Below are positions 30,482 through 32,685 of a stretch of 32,685 bases of DNA, piece by piece. The notes beneath the pieces are model-generated. The model was not told the DNA's origin and searched no databases. It was given only the letters and a program-made list of their open reading frames with translations. The position numbers and the translations under genes were made by a program. This stretch comes from Asterionellopsis glacialis (lineage: Eukaryota > Bacillariophyta > Plagiogrammaphyceae > Rhaphoneidales > Asterionellopsidaceae): NCBI GenBank assembly GCA_014885115.2, contig WKLE02003782.1, positions 1 to 32,685 of the forward strand. The letters run 5' to 3'. The stretch's first letter is position 1. Every line of letters begins with the position of its first letter.

Positions 30482-31349
30482 CTCTGTCCAAGAATCTAGT
30501 GTGCTTATCGAGATAGTGAATAGCTTATCGATCGAACGTTACAAATCAGAGTAGATCAGAACGATGATAGAAACGGACTGATAAAACATGGCTTGTCATC
30601 TCTTCATACCACCCCAATGTTACAAAAGTTTCTCATGTTCTGGCCGACAACGACAGAAATATTCGAACGTACACACCCTACGGAGTGCACATTTCCATTG
30701 TTGTCTCTTTCATATTTTACCGACAAGGTACCGTACCGGGTACAAGGTACCTTGTACCGTAGCTGGTAGGACCCTAGCTAGGACTACGTCGGTAGGGACA
30801 AGAAACAAGCACAGGAGATTTTTTTATTGTATTAATACATACACGTAGTCGGGAAAAGAGATGTCGATGCTGCGCAATTGCTACACATTATTAGTTAGAT
30901 CGCCAGTTTTGGTTCGCATTCTCATAAATACTTTTTCATGTGGAGAAAGATCCACTATTTGCGTAGTTCTATTTGACTTTGTCCTCTTCGCCAGATTCAC
31001 CAGAAGTCCTGATGTAGATATTATGGTAGTTTTACCGGTGGAATTATAAAAATAATAATGTATTCATGATGTGAGATTGATTTCCGAACTTACAAACTTG
31101 TTGGTCATCACAGAGAAACTTTAATTTCATGAAGTCTTACAGATATGTTATTAATACGAAATTTTAAAAACGAAAAAAGTAAGAATAGTCAGAAAGTTGA
31201 TCTTCCGAATATGCCAAGTCAGAACATGACTTTCTTATTACACAGCATTACTGGAAGAATACAAGTAGTTGTCAAAATAGCAATGAAATATGGTTAGTTC
31301 TAGGCCACTAATTCAGTCCATCAATGCATGATTTCCAATCTAGTTCTAT
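30482..31349. other. Intergenic region with a GTACC-rich island
   Basis: 30482-30580 should hold the leader and promoter of the oxygenase gene. 30722-30808 is an island with AAGGTACCGTACCGGGTAC, AAGGTACCTTGTACC and GTAGGACCCTAGCTAGGAC. The small frames 30588-30848 and 30861-31049 have no recognisable content and I do not call them genes. Confidence 0.55.
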
Positions 31350-32009
31350 TCATATTTTCGGACTAGGACCGACCATTCCGTCACGATTCAACCGTTGCAC
31401 GGTGCTTTCATAAGCAGCATGCCACAGTTTTTCTTCTTCTTGTTTTCTTCTCCCAAAAACATTTGATATTTTCCTTCTTGTTGCTTGCAACATTTCTTGT
31501 GCAATTTCTATTTCATCTGGTAGTATTCTTGTTATTTCTCGCTTTTTTTGAACCCCTCTAACTTCCCTTGAGGCGGCTTTGATGCTCTCTTTAGAGAAAC
31601 CAAAATCATTTGTAAGTAGGCTTCTTCTTACGGACGGAGGCATGTGAAGCTCGCCTTTGGTTCTTCTTCTGGGGCGACAACCCTCATACTCATCGATAGT
31701 GTTTGCAGAATTGTCTTCCGCATAACCCCAACCAATGGATATTGGAGGACCCGAAGTGACTGAAGGGTTGTCGCCCAGAATTATTTCGTATTCACGAATC
31801 CTGATCTCATGGAATCTCACTTGCTTCTTATTGTCAAAGCTTGACTCACTCACCGATGAAAATCCAGAAGTATCTTTCAGCTCCCGCAAAGACAGGCAAG
31901 GTTTTAGTCCAGGTCTTCGTATTTTAGCTTCATCAGGGAGCTCACAAAACGAACGACGAAACTTAGATTTACCGGAGAAATTATTTTTACTTGTGACTTC
32001 TTCCATCAT
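31350..32009 (-). CDS. Diatom LGDNP-motif protein, function unknown
   Basis: One exon, 219 residues, starts ATGATGGAAG at 32009. Residues 64-95 hold the block VRFHEIRIREYEIILGDNP followed by SVTSGPPISIGW. I recall this block (R/S-E-Y-x-x-x-L-G-D-N-P...G-P-P-x-x-I-G-W) from many otherwise unrelated hypothetical proteins of diatoms; no function is known to me. A basic segment follows (CRPRRRTKGE), then a helical, charged C-terminal half (VQKKREITRILPDEIEIAQE). No signal peptide or membrane segment is seen. It is soluble, probably nuclear or cytosolic. The gene is isolated, with nothing co-oriented close by. Confidence 0.75.
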   Translation of the reverse strand: MMEEVTSKNNFSGKSKFRRSFCELPDEAKIRRPGLKPCLSLRELKDTSGFSSVSESSFDNKKQVRFHEIRIREYEIILGDNPSVTSGPPISIGWGYAEDNSANTIDEYEGCRPRRRTKGELHMPPSVRRSLLTNDFGFSKESIKAASREVRGVQKKREITRILPDEIEIAQEMLQATRRKISNVFGRRKQEEEKLWHAAYESTVQRLNRDGMVGPSPKI

Positions 32010-32685
32010 AGTAACGATATGGAAATAAGAGGCATCAGAGTAAGTTCAGATTTCCTGGTACGCTTGGTTGCGTATTTTAAAATATAGCAGTAAGGATTAG
32101 ACCCCTTTAGACCCTTGATTATGAAAAAAGCTAATGCAGAGGTGTAGGATGGGGTTCTTTGGTTGCGAAATTTTGTTTGAGCTTTATCACAAATGCAGTA
32201 GTACCGTAATTATTGTCGTTAGTTGCTACCACAGGTCAAAAGGATTGTACCAGGTATAAAAATATAAAACAGTGCAACAGTACCTGGTATTCATTGTAAC
32301 TCAAATTCTTTTTTCATTGAGGAACTACCCCAACAGTTGTACCGGTATGGTACAGCCTACTGTATCTACTTGTACCGGCATACCTGGTACTGTATTATTG
32401 TTGTTGTTAATTCGGTCTCCGGGGCGCCCGCGCGTGCCAATCTTGTGACAGAGGCACATCTTCCCTGCTTTGAAACTGAAACTAAGTACCGCCCGGTAAG
32501 TTAGTCTACCCATTGTACTAATGCAACAGTACCGTCTGTACTGGTTGGGGGAGGGAGGAGCTAACTCCTTCGGTTTATGTACAACAGCCCCTGTACCGGC
32601 ATATTATATATATTACGTACATTATAACTTCGACAGACAGTATTATCCCCAACTGGTATAGGTATATCTATGAAATTTAGTTCGC
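32010..32685. other. Upstream intergenic region with GTACC-rich islands to the window end
   Basis: No gene is supported. 32198-32400 and 32480-32610 are rich in AGTACCGT, TGTACCAGGTAT, AGTACCTGGTATT, TGTACCGGTATGGTAC, TGTACCGGCATACC and TGTACCGGCATATT. The sequence runs to the window edge without another coding region. Confidence 0.55.

Noticed and set aside
30861..31049. 62-codon frame near the GTACC island
   Set aside because: Short, no homology recalled, no clear leader; probably chance.

Overview
This is a nuclear window from a eukaryotic microalga, most probably a diatom. The evidence is a 1.7 kb NhaD-type antiporter whose N-terminus reads as a signal peptide ending just before a phenylalanine (diatom plastid-targeting style), a small protein carrying the LGDNP...GPPxxIGW block that I recall from many diatom hypothetical proteins, short GT-AG introns, and compact genes with few introns. 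The genus cannot be fixed from the sequence. No rRNA, tRNA or CRISPR array was recognised.

Layout. (1) 1-700: upstream DNA with a GTACC/AGGTCC-rich patch. (2) 701-8639 (+): a 2,619-residue two-exon protein with a predicted N-terminal beta-propeller and an alpha-solenoid, best matched to Rod/KNTC1 of the RZZ kinetochore complex (the related NBAS/Sec39 group is the alternative). A 36-bp tandem duplication straddles its stop codon. (3) About 8.7-20.4 kb: a gene-poor, AT-rich block of decayed mobile DNA. It holds a MITE-like repeat family, a broken Crypton-like tyrosine recombinase (about 14.09-15.11 kb), a further ORF relic, a 2.9-kb element with 18-bp terminal inverted repeats flanked by TTAA and carrying a broken transposase, and two tandem-repeat arrays (175 bp x2, about 181 bp x3). 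(4) 20992-24549 (+): an unrecognised 1,185-residue Ser/Glu-rich protein with internal duplications. (5) 24803-25486 (-): TRAPPC2/sedlin, rebuilt here from three exons. (6) 25921-27612 (+): NhaD-type Na+/H+ antiporter, divergent from TRAPPC2 across a 434-bp shared upstream region with two TGACGT sites. (7) 28474-28932 (+): complex I ESSS/NDUFB11-like subunit with a long acidic tail. (8) 29531-30481 (-): prolyl-4-hydroxylase-like 2OG-Fe(II) dioxygenase. (9) 31350-32009 (-): LGDNP-family protein. The genes are ordinary housekeeping functions and do not form an operon-like system.

The most striking signal is the block in region 3. From 8731 to 14094 I can find only one CG dinucleotide (at 12313) in 5.36 kb, while GC, CA and TG are common and the flanking genes are CG-rich. 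CG then returns at 2-7 per kb up to 20 kb and at normal density beyond. The repeat arrays inside the block show the mechanism directly: at aligned sites one copy has CA, another TG and sometimes a third still has CG. This fits cytosine deamination at methylated CpG on opposite strands. The block therefore looks like an old, methylated transposon graveyard with an age gradient from left to right.
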